A stretch of 33,202 bases of DNA, taken from assembly GCA_903923905.1 (NCBI GenBank), contig CAIXZH010000102.1, forward strand, positions 1 through 33,202, given 5' to 3'. The DNA is from an uncultured Bacteroidia bacterium (lineage in GTDB: Bacteria > Bacteroidota > Bacteroidia > Bacteroidales > Prolixibacteraceae). This document shows positions 8,905 through 18,663 of the stretch, in pieces (positions within the stretch are counted from its first letter, which is position 1; each line of letters opens with the position of its first letter). The notes below the pieces were generated by a model. The model saw only the letters and a program-made list of their open reading frames with translations. It was not told the origin of the DNA and ran no database searches. Both the position numbers and the translations under genes were made by a program.

Positions 8905-9378
8905 ATGAGAATGAAAATTAAAAAGACCATAGCAATCGTAGCCCACGATAACCGAAAAAAAGATATGGCTGAATGGGTCGGTTATAATTGGAAAGAATTA
9001 GCTCAACATACACTCGTTTGTACGGGTACTACCGGGAAAATGGTTGAAGATGTGATCACTTTAAAATGTAAGGAGTTTGATGCCATGCCACCTCAGGTTA
9101 TTATTCTAAAATCGGGTCCATTAGGTGGTGACCAGCAACTTGGTTCGATGATTTGTGAAGGAAATGTGAATTTGCTCATCTTCTTTTGGGATCCGATGCA
9201 ACCACAACCTCATGACGTGGATGTTAAGGCACTGTTAAGAATTGCTGTTTTATACAATATCCCAACTGCATCAAACCGCTCAACTGCCGATTTTATCATT
9301 TCATCTCCCTTATTTCACCTTGATTATAAACCAATTATTAAGGATTATTCAGCCTACATCACCCGGGTAGTAGAATAG
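8905..9378 (+). CDS. mgsA: Methylglyoxal synthase
   Basis: MgsA converts dihydroxyacetone phosphate to methylglyoxal and phosphate, a cytoplasmic bypass that relieves sugar-phosphate build-up. The 157-residue chain matches the E. coli enzyme closely. It has the N-terminal IVAHDNRKKDM, the phosphate-binding CTGTTGK, and SGPLGGDQQ with the catalytic Asp of GGD. FFWDPMQPQPHDVDVKALLR carries the conserved His and Asp residues, and it ends NRSTADFII. I start at ATG 8905. ATG 8911 also fits, and a TTG at 8884 is excluded by the overlapping promoter. The gene faces msrB end to end, with a possible hairpin terminator at 9454-9475. Confidence 0.96.
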   Translation: MRMKIKKTIAIVAHDNRKKDMAEWVGYNWKELAQHTLVCTGTTGKMVEDVITLKCKEFDAMPPQVIILKSGPLGGDQQLGSMICEGNVNLLIFFWDPMQPQPHDVDVKALLRIAVLYNIPTASNRSTADFIISSPLFHLDYKPIIKDYSAYITRVVE

Positions 9379-9453
9379 CCTTAGAATGATATAAAAGATG
9401 AGGCCTTGCATGTCTTGGATACTGATGGTCTTTAACCTAATCGACTACAGCTG

Positions 9454-9475
9454 AACAGCCTATTTTCCGGCTGTT
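9454..9475 (+). terminator. Possible hairpin terminator after mgsA
   Basis: A 7-bp stem AACAGCC/GGCTGTT with an 8-base loop is followed by TTCTCC, so the U-run is short. It overlaps the 3' end of msrB, whose stop codon is in the loop. It may serve mgsA. No U-run follows it in the msrB direction. Confidence 0.4.
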
Positions 9476-9975
9476 TTCTCCTGCGGAATAAATTTAAGTG
9501 ATACTGAATTAATACAGTACCGAAGTCCGGTTGGAGGTGGCCCATCATCGAAAACGTGCCCAAGGTGAGCTTCACAATTCGAGCAGGTTATTTCAGTCCG
9601 AACCATTCCATGACTTTTATCGCTAATTATATTGATTGATTTTAGGTCAGCCACATCATTAAAGCTGGGCCAACCACAACCAGACTTGAATTTTGATTCC
9701 GAATTAAAAAGAAGTGCGCCGCAATTGGAGCAATAGTAGTTTCCTTTTTCATAAAAATTGAAATACTGTCCCGTAAATGGCCTCTCGGTCCCTTTATTGC
9801 GCGTAACTTCGTATTGTGCCTGTGTGAGCTCAGCTTTCCATTGGTCAGCTGTTTTTGTCACCTTAGGCGTAAAATGTTGCTCCTTTAAATTATTCGTTCG
9901 AATATCACCTTGACCCATAATCTGGATATTTGTTAAAAGTGAGAAAAGAATTAGGGTTGAAAAAAATGTTTTCAT
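9460..9975 (-). CDS. msrB: Exported peptide-methionine (R)-S-oxide reductase MsrB
   Basis: MsrB reduces the R form of methionine sulfoxide in oxidised proteins. I start at ATG 9975 (171 residues), because [21 protein letters not shown] is a good signal peptide. The ATG at 10023 would place 16 mostly charged residues before it. The domain (about 42-165) has two zinc CxxC pairs (C82/C85 in CSNCG and C131/C134 in CSNCE), [17 protein letters not shown], and the catalytic Cys154 in [11 protein letters not shown]. Export suggests a role in repairing oxidised periplasmic proteins, as known for other exported Msr enzymes. It lies downstream of the TPR gene but a strong terminator separates them. I saw no promoter match just upstream. 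Confidence 0.94.
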   Translation of the reverse strand: MKTFFSTLILFSLLTNIQIMGQGDIRTNNLKEQHFTPKVTKTADQWKAELTQAQYEVTRNKGTERPFTGQYFNFYEKGNYYCSNCGALLFNSESKFKSGCGWPSFNDVADLKSINIISDKSHGMVRTEITCSNCEAHLGHVFDDGPPPTGLRYCINSVSLKFIPQEKTAGK

Positions 9976-10116
9976 CAAGATCTTTTTTTTCTCTAAAACG
10001 AAAAAAAGGGCTGTTTTGTTCATTCGCTAATATTCTCTGCAATTTGAATCGGATAATGTACTTATAACCAGACCTATGCATGTCTCATAATTAATATTAT
10101 GTTAATATATGAATGT

Positions 10117-10148
10117 ATAAAAAGAGGGAAGTAATTCCCTCTTTTTAT
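10117..10148 (-). terminator. Rho-independent terminator of the TPR gene
   Basis: A perfect 14-bp stem with loop GTAA is flanked on both sides by A/T runs (core GAGGGAA/TTCCCTC). It begins at the stop codon of the minus-strand TPR gene and could stop transcription in both directions. Confidence 0.85.
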
Positions 10149-11314
10149 TATTTTTTATTCAATGCTTCAAATTTATCCATCATTTTAAGACGATAATATA
10201 AATTCTTTAACTGGTCAAGAATATAAGTATCCTTAGGATTGTACTTCACTGCATTCTCAAGATAAGGAACAGCTTCTTTGAAAAAATCATCAGCTTTCTT
10301 CTTCTCGGCATCGTAACGAACCTGATCGGTGGTTGGGACAGCGTTAGCAACATCAAATTGTTTTACACCGCGGTTAAAATAGATCACTCCAATATTATAA
10401 TAGGCATCAGCATTTTCAGGCTTCATTTCGATTGCTTTTTTGTAAACCTCAATGGCATCATCCTGACGCCCTAGTCTATCAAGTGCAACACCTTTTGCCA
10501 AATAAAAGGATGAATTATCCTTTTCTTTGGCAATCGCTTTATCAAGATAACTAATAGCTTCATTAGGCTGACCTGACATGATATAATAATTAATCAACTG
10601 CACATTTATGCTTAGGTCGTTAGGATATTTTTCAAATGCCTGTTTCATTATTTCAACAGCCTTGACGGTATCCTCTTTTGTACCAAGTTGATGGTAAGCA
10701 CTGATAATCTGAGCATAGGAAGAACCACCATTATACCCGTATTTTGTACATTCCGTGAAGTATTTAATGGCTTTGGCATATTGTTTGGCATTCATCGCTG
10801 CTAGCCCGGTATTGTAACAAATTGCTGTATCGATAGCACCGTCAGTTTTGAACAATGGAGTTTTGTCAATTAAAAGCTTTTTCTCAAAATAATCTGCAGC
10901 CTTCGCGTATTCATTTGCCTGATATGCAGCAACAGCAGCAGTGATCAGCGTATTAGTAAAGGATAATAGTTTAATTTTGAGAATCTGACTACCACCCTTT
11001 TCGTCCAATTCCATCGCTTTCATATAGGAACTATAGGCTTCTTCAACGGGATTTGGTACCAGCTTCAGAAATTTCTCATCTTTGGAAAGTATAATTGCCT
11101 CAATGATTTCACCGCGAGCCTGCCAGGCTCCACTCCATTTTAAGGTTTTCTCAGCTTTTGGATTGGCCGGATCTACTGTTTCTTTAATCGCTTCCCAAGC
11201 CTTATCAAGCTTTTTGTCTTCCTTATATGAAAGTGCTGTTGCCACTTTCCCCTTCTGGGCAAAGAGTGCAGTAGTGAACAGGAATATTAAAACTGTAAAA
11301 ATTAATTTTTTCAT
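10148..11314 (-). CDS. Exported tetratricopeptide-repeat protein
   Basis: This 388-residue protein starts with a clear signal peptide (MKKLIFTVLIFLFTTALFAQ) and is made largely of TPR-like helical repeats. The best two are near residues 270-320, where SSFYLAKGVALDRLGRQDDA and YKKAIEMKPENADAYYNIGV show the canonical Gly/Ala/Tyr/Pro spacing. Weaker repeats occur near 165-240. A Lys-rich insertion lies at about 335-350. TPR proteins are scaffolds for protein contacts, and the partner is not evident from sequence. Exported TPR proteins of this size are common in Bacteroidetes and are often annotated only as such. It is downstream of gyrA on the same strand but has its own -7 element and terminator, so it is probably a single-gene unit. 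Confidence 0.88.
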   Translation of the reverse strand: MKKLIFTVLIFLFTTALFAQKGKVATALSYKEDKKLDKAWEAIKETVDPANPKAEKTLKWSGAWQARGEIIEAIILSKDEKFLKLVPNPVEEAYSSYMKAMELDEKGGSQILKIKLLSFTNTLITAAVAAYQANEYAKAADYFEKKLLIDKTPLFKTDGAIDTAICYNTGLAAMNAKQYAKAIKYFTECTKYGYNGGSSYAQIISAYHQLGTKEDTVKAVEIMKQAFEKYPNDLSINVQLINYYIMSGQPNEAISYLDKAIAKEKDNSSFYLAKGVALDRLGRQDDAIEVYKKAIEMKPENADAYYNIGVIYFNRGVKQFDVANAVPTTDQVRYDAEKKKADDFFKEAVPYLENAVKYNPKDTYILDQLKNLYYRLKMMDKFEALNKK

Positions 11315-11370
11315 GATTTAAAAATGTTTGTTATAAATTAATGCGAAATTGAACCATATTTTTAAAAATA

Positions 11371-11378
11371 CAAAAATA
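11371..11378 (-). promoter_or_regulatory. -7 promoter element of the TPR gene
   Basis: On the minus strand this reads TATTTTTG, a perfect TAnnTTTG match, 56 bases before the ATG at 11314. It lies in the 91-base gap after gyrA and supports separate transcription. Confidence 0.55.
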
Positions 11379-11405
11379 ACAATTGCTTTTAGTGTTTGAA
11401 AAGAA

Positions 11406-13919
11406 CTAATCAAGTTCGCTGTCATCTTCTTCAGTATTAGAAAGAAGTTCGCCATCATCCATGACAATTTCATCTACCTCTTCATTTTCAACGCGAGCTA
11501 CTGAAGCAATTGAATCATCTTCACGAAGGTTGATCAGCTTGACTCCCTGAGCTGCACGACCTGTCATCCGGATTTTAGATATCGGCAGTCGGATAGTAAC
11601 ACCCGCCTGCGTGATAATCATCAGGTCATCAGTATCGGTAACATTTTTAATAGCAACCAAATGACCTGTCTTATCGGTGACATTTATAGTTTTCACCCCT
11701 TTGCCTCCCCGGTTAGTTATCCGGTAATCTTCTATTTTAGACCGTTTTCCGTATCCGTTTTCAGAAACAACCAATACATCCTCCACATCATTTTCAACAC
11801 AAATCATCCCTACCAGCTCATCACTCTCGTTAGCGAGACTGATACCTCTGACTCCTGAGGCCGTCCTGCCAATTGCCCGGGCATGTTTTTCGTGAAACCG
11901 GATTGCTTTTCCTGACTTGATGGCAAGCAGAATCTCGTTATTTCCGTTGGTCAGACGAGCTTCAATCAGTTGGTCATTTTCACGTATGGTTATCGCATTA
12001 ACACCATTTTGCCTTGGTCGGGAATACGCTTCAAGCGGGGTTTTTTTAATTACCCCTTTTTTGGTGCAAAGAATAATGTAGTTATTGTTAATATAAGCTT
12101 CATCTTTCAATGAAGTGACATTGATATAGGCTCTCACCTGGTCATCAGCTTCTATGCCCAGGAGATTCTGAATTGCCCTTCCTTTTGAAGCTTTGGTTCC
12201 TTCAGGTATTTCGTATACCTTGAGCCAGAAGCATTTACCTTTCTCAGTAAATAAAAGTAATGTGTTGTGCATTGTGGCTATAAACATATGCTCAAGAAAA
12301 TCCTCTTCTCGCGTACTTGATCCTTTGGATCCTGTCCCTCCTCGGGCTTGAGTCCTGAACTCGGTAAGTGGTGTCCGTTTGATATAGCCCATGTGTGATA
12401 TAGTAATGACCATATCTTCATCGGCATAAAAATCTTCAGGATTAAAATCTTCAGAAGCATAAACAATTTCAGTACGTCTGGCATCACCATATTGGGACTT
12501 AATCTCCATTAATTCGTCCTTGATAATCCCCATTCTTATTGACTCGTTCGCCAAAATCTCCTTTAACCAGTCAATATATTTACTCAGCTCCTCATATTCG
12601 GCATGGATCTTATCGCGCTCAAGACCGGTAAGTCTTTGTAAACGAAGATCAAGGATTGCACGGGCCTGAATTTCATCAAGTTCAAAATTCTGCATCAATC
12701 CTTCCCGCGCTTCTTCAGGTGTTTTAGCATTCCGGATCAGGCTAATTACCGCATCCAAATGGTCAATTGCAATAATAAGTCCTCTCAGAATATGTGCTTT
12801 TTTCTCCGATTGCTCAAGATCATATTTAGTACGTCTGATAACTACTTCGTGCCGGTGTTCTACAAAGTAATGGATCAGATCTTTGAGGTTCAGCATTTGA
12901 GGACGCCCCTTAACCAAAGCTATATTATTGACATTAAAGGCATTCTGAAGTTGAGTAAACTTATATAGCTTATTCAGTACAACACTGGCCATTTCGTCGC
13001 GTTTGATATCCACGACAATTCGCATTCCTGTACGATCAGATTCATCGTTGATATTCGAAATCCCATCAATTTTTTTCTCGTTGACCAACTCAGCAATTTT
13101 GATAATCAATTCTGCTTTATTGACCATGTAAGGAATCTCTGTGATAATGAGTTTTTCACGACCATGTTCAACTGACTCAATTTCAGCTTTACCTCTGACA
13201 ACAATTCGACCTCGTCCGGTTTCAAAAGCTTCCTTTACACCAGCATAGCCATAAATTATTCCACCAGTTGGAAAATCCGGAGCTTTGACGATATCGATCA
13301 ACTTACCAATCTCAATATCATTATTATCAATATAGGCGATGATTGCCTCGATGGTATCCGAAAGATTATGAGGTGGCATATTAGTCGCCATTCCAACCGC
13401 AATACCTGAAGTACCATTTACTAAAAGCATTGGAATCTTTGTCGGTAACACGGTAGGCTCCTGAAGTGTCTCATCAAAATTGGGCCTGAAATCAACGGTA
13501 TTTTTATCCAGGTCGGCAAGTGCTTCTTCAGCAAGCTTTTTTAGACGTGCCTCCGTATAACGCATGGCTGCCGGACTATCACCGTCAACAGATCCAAAGT
13601 TTCCCTGGCCATCAATAAGTGGATAACGAAGTGACCATTCCTGAGCCATTCTGACCATGGCAAAATAGACGGATGAATCACCATGGGGGTGAAATTTACC
13701 CAGCACCTCTCCCACTATCCTGGCAGATTTCTTATAAGGTTTATTGGAAGCGCTGCCTAATTCACTCATTCCATATAAAACCCTGCGATGTACTGGTTTA
13801 AGTCCATCACGGACATCAGGTAGAGCCCTTGAAACAATCACAGACATCGAATAATCAATGTAAGCTGTTTTCATTTGCTCCTCAATATTAATCTGTATAA
13901 TCTTTTCTAAATCAGACAT
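11406..13919 (-). CDS. gyrA: DNA gyrase subunit A
   Basis: GyrA is the DNA breakage-reunion subunit of gyrase, which introduces negative supercoils with GyrB and ATP. The 837-residue length is normal. The N-terminal [20 protein letters not shown], the active-site [10 protein letters not shown] with catalytic Tyr121, and the coiled-coil region [12 protein letters not shown] (about 428-438) are all present. A GyrA box variant Q524-A-R-G-G-T-G530 (usual form QRRGGRG) opens the C-terminal DNA-wrapping domain and supports GyrA rather than ParC. The chain ends in a strongly acidic tail. The quinolone-resistance region reads [12 protein letters not shown]: Ser82 is kept, but the position of E. coli Asp87 is Phe86. 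A perfect -7 element lies 36 bases upstream. Confidence 0.97.
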   Translation of the reverse strand: MSDLEKIIQINIEEQMKTAYIDYSMSVIVSRALPDVRDGLKPVHRRVLYGMSELGSASNKPYKKSARIVGEVLGKFHPHGDSSVYFAMVRMAQEWSLRYPLIDGQGNFGSVDGDSPAAMRYTEARLKKLAEEALADLDKNTVDFRPNFDETLQEPTVLPTKIPMLLVNGTSGIAVGMATNMPPHNLSDTIEAIIAYIDNNDIEIGKLIDIVKAPDFPTGGIIYGYAGVKEAFETGRGRIVVRGKAEIESVEHGREKLIITEIPYMVNKAELIIKIAELVNEKKIDGISNINDESDRTGMRIVVDIKRDEMASVVLNKLYKFTQLQNAFNVNNIALVKGRPQMLNLKDLIHYFVEHRHEVVIRRTKYDLEQSEKKAHILRGLIIAIDHLDAVISLIRNAKTPEEAREGLMQNFELDEIQARAILDLRLQRLTGLERDKIHAEYEELSKYIDWLKEILANESIRMGIIKDELMEIKSQYGDARRTEIVYASEDFNPEDFYADEDMVITISHMGYIKRTPLTEFRTQARGGTGSKGSSTREEDFLEHMFIATMHNTLLLFTEKGKCFWLKVYEIPEGTKASKGRAIQNLLGIEADDQVRAYINVTSLKDEAYINNNYIILCTKKGVIKKTPLEAYSRPRQNGVNAITIRENDQLIEARLTNGNNEILLAIKSGKAIRFHEKHARAIGRTASGVRGISLANESDELVGMICVENDVEDVLVVSENGYGKRSKIEDYRITNRGGKGVKTINVTDKTGHLVAIKNVTDTDDLMIITQAGVTIRLPISKIRMTGRAAQGVKLINLREDDSIASVARVENEEVDEIVMDDGELLSNTEEDDSELD

Positions 13920-13938
13920 ATATGCCTTATTCGTTTAA

Positions 13939-13958
13939 TTTGTGTAAAGTCACACAAA
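13939..13958. repeat. Inverted repeat at the gyrA transcription start
   Basis: TTTGTGT and ACACAAA are perfect 7-base arms with a 6-base spacer. The repeat overlaps the downstream end of the gyrA -7 element and the likely start of transcription. It could be an operator or a short 5' hairpin in the mRNA. Confidence 0.4.
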
Positions 13959-13962
13959 AATA
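13955..13962 (-). promoter_or_regulatory. -7 promoter element of gyrA
   Basis: On the minus strand this reads TATTTTTG, a perfect TAnnTTTG match, 35 bases before the gyrA ATG at 13919. Confidence 0.6.
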
Positions 13963-14240
13963 GTAATTTTAAACTTAAAGTAAGTATAAATTGTTCTTTT
14001 TATGTGGCTGAAAAATGCAAAGGAATAACGATTTGGAAAACAATGCATTCGAGCTCGGATTTGAGGTGAAAATCATTTGGTTTATTGTCGTTATTAGCTT
14101 GATATTTAATTAAATAAACCAGGATATTTGATTTTTATTAAAAACATATTTCTTTGGCAAAGTTCTGTTTATTGTGAATTATTAGTTAATTTAGTCGCAA
14201 AATATAATCGGGTTATAAAACAAAAGACAATAAATATATT

Positions 14241-16787
14241 ATGGATTCAAAATTCTCTCCCCGTATCAAGGATGTGCTTTCATATAGCCGCGAGGAAGCC
14301 ATCAGATTAGGAAATGAATACATTGGCACTGAGCATCTTTTTCTTGGGATCATTAGAGATGGCGAAGGAATTGCAATTGATGTAATGAATAAATTACAAT
14401 TGGATTATATGACCATGCGCAGAGACCTTGAAATTCAATTGCGCAAAGATAATTCACTGCAGTTCGAAGCCAATATACCATTACTTAAAAACACAGAAAA
14501 AGCGCTAAAACTAGTATTTCTTGAAGCACGTGCAATGAATGAAAGCACTGTTAATACTGGTCATCTGCTTCTGGCGATCCTAAAAGAGAAACAAGGGATT
14601 ATCAGTTCTATTTTTAAGCATTATAATGTTGGTTATGACGAAATTAAATCCAAAATTGAAGAACTGACCCGGATAGAAAATAAATCCGATTTTCCTGAAG
14701 ACAGCGACGATGATGATATGTTCGGGAAAGGTGGCGGAAGCGTTAGTGGCCCTTCCGGTTCAAAGGGGTCTTCAACTCCTAAGACCGATACACCGGTTTT
14801 GGATAATTTTGGGATCGACATAACCAAAGCAGCTATCGAAGGGAGCCTTGATCCAATTGTAGGAAGGGAAAAAGAGATCCAACGGATTGCTCAGATTCTA
14901 AGTCGAAGGAAAAAAAATAATCCCGTTTTAATTGGCGAACCTGGAGTCGGAAAATCTGCTATCGTTGAAGGTCTAGCATTGCGAATATCTCAACGTAAGG
15001 TCTCACGTGTGCTATTCGATAAACGGGTAATAAGTCTGGATCTGGCATCTATTGTGGCCGGGACCAAATACAGGGGGCAATTTGAAGAGCGGATGAAAGC
15101 TATTTTAAATGAACTTGCCAAAGTTGATAACATCATTTTATTTATTGATGAAATTCATACTATCGTTGGTGCCGGAGGTGCGACCGGATCTCTTGACGCC
15201 GCCAATATGCTTAAGCCTGCACTGGCCCGGGGAGATATTCAATGTATAGGTGCAACCACACTGGATGAATACCGGCAGCACATTGAAAAAGACGGCGCCT
15301 TGGAACGTCGTTTCCAAAAAGTGATGGTTGAGCCCACCACGGTTGAAGAAACTATTGAAATTCTTCACAATATTAAGGAAAGATATGAAGATCACCACAA
15401 TGTAACCTATACCCCTGAAGCCATAGAAGCTTGTGTAAGGCTCACTACCAGGTATATATCTGATCGTCACCTACCTGATAAAGCAATCGACGCACTGGAT
15501 GAAGCGGGATCAAGGGTCCATATTACCAATATTACTGTCCCTGAAAGGATCATTAAGTTGGAAGAACGTATTGAAGAAGCCAGAAGTGAAAAGATACAAG
15601 CAGTAAAAAGTCAGAATTTCGAACTTGCTGCCAGTTTTAGAGATCAGGAGAAGAACCTGCTCGCTTTGGTGGATAAGGAAAAGGAGATTTGGGAAAAAGA
15701 ATTGGAAAATCATCGGGAAATTGTTGGAGAAGAGCAGGTTGCAGATATCGTAGCTATGATGTCAGGTATTCCTGTCCAACGGATTGCTCAGGCTGAAGGT
15801 AAACGTCTGCAAAACATGTTCAATGATATGAAACAGAATATCATTGGACAGGATGATGCCGTACTTAAAATTACCAAAGCAATTCAACGCAACCGTGCAG
15901 GGTTAAAGGATCCGAATAAACCTATCGGATCTTTTATTTTCCTTGGACCCACTGGTGTTGGTAAGACTCAGCTGGCTAAAGTATTAGCCAAATATCTGTT
16001 TGATACTTCTGATGCCCTGATTCGTGTAGATATGAGCGAATATATGGAAAAGTTTTCCGTTTCAAGGCTCGTCGGAGCTCCTCCCGGATATGTTGGTTAT
16101 GAGGAAGGTGGACAGTTGACTGAAAAGGTCAGGCGAAAACCTTATGCCGTAATATTGCTTGATGAGATTGAAAAAGCACATCCGGACGTTTTCAATATTT
16201 TGCTGCAGGTAATGGATGAGGGACGTCTGACCGACAGTTTGGGGCGCAAAATTGATTTTCGCAATACCATTGTCATCATGACCTCTAATATTGGAACCAG
16301 GCAACTTAAAGAGTTTGGACAAGGGGTTGGTTTCTCAACCCGGAAATCGGCTGACGAAGAAAATGAATATGCGAAATTTGTCATTCAAAAAGCCTTAAAG
16401 CGTGCATTTGCCCCTGAATTTCTGAACAGGGTGGATGATGTCGTAATATTTAATCCGCTGGAAAGAAGTCATATCGAACAAATTATAGACATAGAGCTTC
16501 AAGGTTTATACGAGCGGGTTGAAACGTTAAAATACAAGCTTGACATTACTGAGGATGCAAAGCGCTTTATAGCAGATAAAGGATTCGACCCTCAGTTTGG
16601 AGCAAGACCACTCAAAAGAGCTATTCAAAAGTACTTGGAAGATGAGATGGCAGAAACGATTATTGGTAATGTGATCAATGAAGGTGATAGGATCACAATC
16701 GATTTGGATGAAACCAAAGAGAAGATTGTTGTACGGATAATTCCTCATGAATCAGTTTTGATAGATAAAGAAAAAAGCGGCGAATAG
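14241..16787 (+). CDS. clpC: ATP-dependent Clp protease ATP-binding subunit ClpC
   Basis: ClpC is a hexameric AAA+ unfoldase that feeds substrates to the ClpP protease. The 848 residues show the full architecture. Two Clp N-terminal repeats lie at about 1-145, followed by an acidic and Gly/Ser linker (150-185). The first AAA+ module has Walker A GEPGVGKS (232-239) and Walker [10 protein letters not shown] (299-307). A UVR-type coiled-coil middle domain (about 433-475) separates ClpC from ClpA. The second AAA+ module has Walker A GPTGVGKT (569-576). The ClpP-docking loop V696-G-F698 is of the ClpC type. The gene converges on mazG, and its stop codon lies in the loop of their shared terminator. 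No clpP or mcs genes are adjacent, so regulation is not visible. Confidence 0.96.
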   Translation: MDSKFSPRIKDVLSYSREEAIRLGNEYIGTEHLFLGIIRDGEGIAIDVMNKLQLDYMTMRRDLEIQLRKDNSLQFEANIPLLKNTEKALKLVFLEARAMNESTVNTGHLLLAILKEKQGIISSIFKHYNVGYDEIKSKIEELTRIENKSDFPEDSDDDDMFGKGGGSVSGPSGSKGSSTPKTDTPVLDNFGIDITKAAIEGSLDPIVGREKEIQRIAQILSRRKKNNPVLIGEPGVGKSAIVEGLALRISQRKVSRVLFDKRVISLDLASIVAGTKYRGQFEERMKAILNELAKVDNIILFIDEIHTIVGAGGATGSLDAANMLKPALARGDIQCIGATTLDEYRQHIEKDGALERRFQKVMVEPTTVEETIEILHNIKERYEDHHNVTYTPEAIEACVRLTTRYISDRHLPDKAIDALDEAGSRVHITNITVPERIIKLEERIEEARSEKIQAVKSQNFELAASFRDQEKNLLALVDKEKEIWEKELENHREIVGEEQVADIVAMMSGIPVQRIAQAEGKRLQNMFNDMKQNIIGQDDAVLKITKAIQRNRAGLKDPNKPIGSFIFLGPTGVGKTQLAKVLAKYLFDTSDALIRVDMSEYMEKFSVSRLVGAPPGYVGYEEGGQLTEKVRRKPYAVILLDEIEKAHPDVFNILLQVMDEGRLTDSLGRKIDFRNTIVIMTSNIGTRQLKEFGQGVGFSTRKSADEENEYAKFVIQKALKRAFAPEFLNRVDDVVIFNPLERSHIEQIIDIELQGLYERVETLKYKLDITEDAKRFIADKGFDPQFGARPLKRAIQKYLEDEMAETIIGNVINEGDRITIDLDETKEKIVVRIIPHESVLIDKEKSGE

Positions 16788-16808
16788 CCGCTTTTTTCTT
16801 TATCTATC
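16760..16808. terminator. Shared bidirectional terminator of clpC and mazG
   Basis: A perfect 22-bp stem with a 5-base loop (GAATA, 16782-16786) is centred between the two genes. The GC core is GCGGC/GCCGC, flanked by A6 and T6 tracts, so it can act in both directions. The clpC stop (16785-16787) begins in the loop and the mazG stop (16804-16806) is in the outer stem, so both genes end inside the structure. Confidence 0.9.
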
Positions 16809-17595
16809 CTTTCTTCTCCCCTATTTTAGCCTCTTCCCAATAATAATCCATCTCAGCAAGACTCATTGAATGAAGTGATTTACCCTTCATTAGAGTTTGC
16901 TCTTCCAGATAATTAAATCTACGGATAAACTTCTGATTGGTTCGCTCCAAAGCGCTTTCGGGGTCAATCTCATATAAACGGGCAACATTCACAATAGAGA
17001 AAATAAGATCTCCTAATTCGTTTTCCATGTCTGGCCGGTTATCAACACGGACTTCGGCCTCAAACTCTTCAAGTTCTTCCTTGACTTTATCCCATACCTG
17101 CTGTTTTTCTTCCCAGTCAAACCCCACGCCCCGGACCTTCTCCTGTATTCTGTTCGCTTTAACCAATGCGGGAAGTGCATCGGGAACCCCTTCAAGAACA
17201 CGTCGTCCCCTACCCTTTTCCGTTAATTTGAGCGCTTCCCAATTCTGTTCAACTTCGAGTGCACTGCTAACATCAATATCTCCAAAAACATGAGGATGGC
17301 GATATATTAGTTTATCGTTCAGGTTATTAATAACATCCCCAATATCAAAATTATTCGATTCAGAACCAATCTTCGCATAAAAGACAATGTGAAGTAAAAG
17401 ATCCCCAAGTTCTTTTTTTACTTCATTCGGGCTACTTCGAAGGATTGCATCCCCTAATTCATATACCTCTTCGATGGTAAGTTTTCGCAATGTTTCAAAA
17501 GTCTGTTTTTGATCCCATGGACATTTCTCGCGAAGTTCATCCATTATGTCAAGCAGTCGTTCAAACGACTCTAATTGTTCTTTTCTGGTTTTCAC
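16804..17595 (-). CDS. mazG: Nucleoside triphosphate pyrophosphohydrolase MazG
   Basis: MazG hydrolyses (d)NTPs to the monophosphate and pyrophosphate, cleaning the nucleotide pool and, in E. coli, lowering ppGpp. I place the start at GTG 17595, giving 263 residues, the usual length, with the family-typical opening KTRKEQLESFERLLDIMDEL. An upstream ATG at 17715 would add 40 residues unlike the family, and translation from it would run through the -7 element at 17618-17625. Two MazG repeats are visible. The first has TIEEVYELGDA and KELGDLLLHI (about 40-70). The second has EELEEFEAE and MENELGDLIFSIVNVARL, carrying the metal-binding acidic residues. YRHPHVFGD between them is typical. It converges on clpC. 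Confidence 0.95.
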   Translation of the reverse strand: MKTRKEQLESFERLLDIMDELREKCPWDQKQTFETLRKLTIEEVYELGDAILRSSPNEVKKELGDLLLHIVFYAKIGSESNNFDIGDVINNLNDKLIYRHPHVFGDIDVSSALEVEQNWEALKLTEKGRGRRVLEGVPDALPALVKANRIQEKVRGVGFDWEEKQQVWDKVKEELEEFEAEVRVDNRPDMENELGDLIFSIVNVARLYEIDPESALERTNQKFIRRFNYLEEQTLMKGKSLHSMSLAEMDYYWEEAKIGEKKG

Positions 17596-17617
17596 TTTAT
17601 TCCGGTTTTTGTGGCAG

Positions 17618-17625
17618 CGAAGGTA
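17618..17625 (-). promoter_or_regulatory. -7 promoter element of mazG
   Basis: On the minus strand this reads TACCTTCG, matching TAnnTTTG at all but one position. It lies 22 bases before the GTG at 17595 and supports that start over ATG 17715. Confidence 0.5.
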
Positions 17626-17675
17626 AGCAAATGGTTCAAAAAAATGTTTATTTTGTAGAATCAAAAATGGCAGGC

Positions 17676-18641
17676 ATGATCGAGCATAGTTTTCAGCTGG
17701 AAGGGATCGAACCAACAGAATTTTACGGTGTTAGAAACTCCAAAATGGAGTTGATCAGATCGTATTGCCCAAAGATTTTAGTTGTAGCCCGTGGTCACAC
17801 TATTAAAATAAAAGGTGAAGAGAGCGAAGTCGGCGATTTTATCCGTAAATTTCAACTGATTATTGAACATTACTACCATTTTAATGCCCTTTCTGACGAA
17901 ACCATCCACCAGATAATGATGGATGATATAAGCACCATAGACCAGAGTATCCAGAATGCTAGCGACGTTCTGCTCTTTGGAAATACCGGGAAACCAATTC
18001 GTCCAAGGACTTCAAATCAACAAAAACTCGTTGACGGAACTAAAAAAGATGATTTGATATTTGCTATAGGACCTGCAGGAACAGGTAAAACATATGTTGC
18101 TATTGCACTAGCAATCAGCGCATTGAAAAATAGGCAAATTAAGCGGATTATCCTTAGTCGCCCAGCGGTTGAAGCAGGAGAAAACCTTGGATTTTTGCCA
18201 GGTGACCTTAAAGAAAAAATAGACCCTTATCTGCAGCCTATCTACGATGCCCTACTTGATATGATTCCTCCCAAGAAACTGGAAGAGTACCTGAAGGATG
18301 GCATAATTCAGATAGCCCCGCTTGCTTTTATGAGAGGAAGAACATTAAGCAATGCTTTTGTCATTCTTGATGAAGCCCAAAATACCACAATCCCACAGCT
18401 AAAAATGTTTTTAACTCGTATGGGATTGAATACTAAGTATATAATTACAGGCGATATCACACAAATTGATTTGCCAAGAAAGCAACATTCTGGATTGATT
18501 CTCGCTTTAAAGATTTTAAATGGTGTGGAAGGAATCTCGACAATTCATTTCGATAAAAGTGACATCGTACGTCATAAATTAGTCCGGGAAATTGTTGATG
18601 CCTATGACCGTTACAACATCCTGCATAATGAAGATTATTAA
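17676..18641 (+). CDS. phoH: PhoH-family ATPase
   Basis: PhoH-like proteins are cytoplasmic P-loop ATPases linked to RNA metabolism, with an unsettled exact role. I prefer ATG 17676 (321 residues), since the opening MIEHSFQLEGIEP matches remembered Bacteroidetes homologues. In-frame ATGs at 17667 and 17631 are possible and only add residues. The N-terminal part (about 1-85) is the KH-like region, including VVARGHTIKIKG. The ATPase has Walker A GPAGTGKT (about 132-139), a PhoH-typical SRPAVEAGENLGFLPGD, and Walker B FVILDEAQNT. The helicase-like TGDITQIDLP follows. It is divergent from mazG and 22 bases upstream of purC, so phoH and purC are probably co-transcribed. Confidence 0.92.
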   Translation: MIEHSFQLEGIEPTEFYGVRNSKMELIRSYCPKILVVARGHTIKIKGEESEVGDFIRKFQLIIEHYYHFNALSDETIHQIMMDDISTIDQSIQNASDVLLFGNTGKPIRPRTSNQQKLVDGTKKDDLIFAIGPAGTGKTYVAIALAISALKNRQIKRIILSRPAVEAGENLGFLPGDLKEKIDPYLQPIYDALLDMIPPKKLEEYLKDGIIQIAPLAFMRGRTLSNAFVILDEAQNTTIPQLKMFLTRMGLNTKYIITGDITQIDLPRKQHSGLILALKILNGVEGISTIHFDKSDIVRHKLVREIVDAYDRYNILHNEDY

Positions 18642-18663
18642 TAACCTTTAAAATTAAATTTAT

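Larger units (their letters stand above)
13920..14240. other. Intergenic region between divergent gyrA and clpC (321 bases)
   Basis: No coding sequence is supported here. The gyrA side has a -7 element (13955-13962) and a 7-bp inverted repeat (13939-13958). The clpC side is AT-rich and shows only partial -7 matches, such as GATATTTG at 14123-14130, so I do not assign its promoter. No tRNA-like fold or riboswitch is seen. Confidence 0.6.
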
